A stretch of DNA of 19,383 bases, from positions 1-19,383 of the forward strand of contig JADGJG010000448.1 in NCBI GenBank assembly GCA_027596195.1, written 5' to 3'. Under the pieces are notes generated by a model. The model ran no database searches and was not told where the DNA came from. It saw only the letters and a program-made list of their open reading frames with translations. Origin of the DNA: Podochytrium sp. JEL0797 (Eukaryota; Chytridiomycota; Chytridiomycetes; Chytridiales; Chytriomycetaceae). This document shows positions 19,026 to 19,383 of the stretch, piece by piece (within the stretch, counting starts at the first letter, position 1; every line of letters begins with the position of its first letter). The translations under genes were made by a program, and so were the position numbers.

Positions 19026-19383
19026 GCTGCCTGCGGTAGATGTGAAAGTTGATGAAATGATGGCTGTTGGCTGTTGCCTATTGGAGAAGGATCACAATTT
19101 AGCTCGAGAGGAAATCGACGTTTCGCCATTCAACATGGCAACAGTACATAAGGGGAGGTAAGAAGATTGTGCGCGGGGTTTTTTTTTTGACAGAGGCTAA
19201 ACGGCCGCTTTCGGGGATCGCGCGGCAAGTGACGAACGCACACACGAAGAAGTGGAGGGGAGGCATACAAACGAAAAAAAAGGGGTTGACAGGCCAAAAG
19301 CAGGGTCCTGCCCTCGCCACCAACGAAAAAAAATGATGTGAAGCACTTTTCACCACCAGTAAAATGGTTTTAAACTTGATCTC

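Larger units (their letters stand above)
18344..19383. other. Gene-free right flank with fold-back repeats
   Basis: These 1040 bp hold no recognisable gene; open frames are short and match no family I know. Contents are A-rich tracts near 18411-18450, two imperfect inverted repeats (18555-18695 and 18857-19025), a purine-rich stretch at about 18780-18810, and T/A homopolymer runs at about 19180-19188 and 19274-19281. No tRNA, rRNA or snoRNA was recognised. The window ends within this region. Confidence 0.7.

Noticed and set aside
19290..19383. Hairpin GCAGG-GT-CCTGC and a C-box-like TGATGT near the right edge
   Set aside because: The stem is only five pairs and there is no matching D box or conserved RNA structure before the window ends.
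1..19383. CRISPR arrays, prophage, insertion sequences or operons
   Set aside because: There is no regular repeat-spacer pattern, transposase or bacterial gene. Spliced eukaryotic genes account for nearly all coding sequence.

Overview
This window is nuclear DNA from a compact, intron-rich eukaryote. Seven protein genes fill it, six of them cut by short GT-AG introns (mostly 49-83 bp). The genes are housekeeping genes plus one ciliary gene, nephrocystin-4 (NPHP4), which is kept only in lineages that build cilia or flagella. Short introns, small intergenic gaps and fungal-style gene density suggest a zoosporic (chytrid-type) fungus. That is an inference; another flagellated protist is not excluded. 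I see no prokaryotic, phage or plasmid features.

Layout, left to right: a poly-C edge (1-58); UBC12, the NEDD8-conjugating E2 (+, 222-1470); mitochondrial ribosomal protein uL13m (-, 1677-2501), tail-to-tail with UBC12; SEC24, the COPII cargo adaptor (+, 2548-7197), head-to-head with uL13m across only 46 bp; UTP15, a U3 snoRNP/SSU-processome WD40 protein (-, 7384-9407), tail-to-tail with SEC24; mitochondrial ribosomal protein uL23m (+, 9669-10139), head-to-head with UTP15; NPHP4 (+, 10207-16849); a TMEM115-like rhomboid-fold membrane protein (+, 16951-18343); then about 1 kb without a recognisable gene (18344-19383) holding two imperfect fold-back inverted repeats.

The genes do not form one pathway. 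SEC24 and TMEM115 both serve the ER-Golgi system, uL13m and uL23m the mitochondrial large ribosomal subunit, UTP15 nucleolar rRNA processing, UBC12 cullin neddylation, and NPHP4 the ciliary transition zone. Each mitochondrial ribosomal gene shares a divergent promoter with an unrelated housekeeping gene.

The most unusual signal is compositional. Within exons the coding strand starts C/A-rich after the 3' splice site and turns G/T-rich before the next 5' splice site. It resets at introns and follows the sense strand on both DNA strands. Also notable are the two fold-backs, near-identical branch-site cores in introns of different genes, AATAAA hexamers overlapping stop codons, and a large acidic insertion in NPHP4. 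I found no clearly new multi-gene system. Exon boundaries were worked out by hand from reading frame, splice sites and recalled family sequences, without alignment tools.
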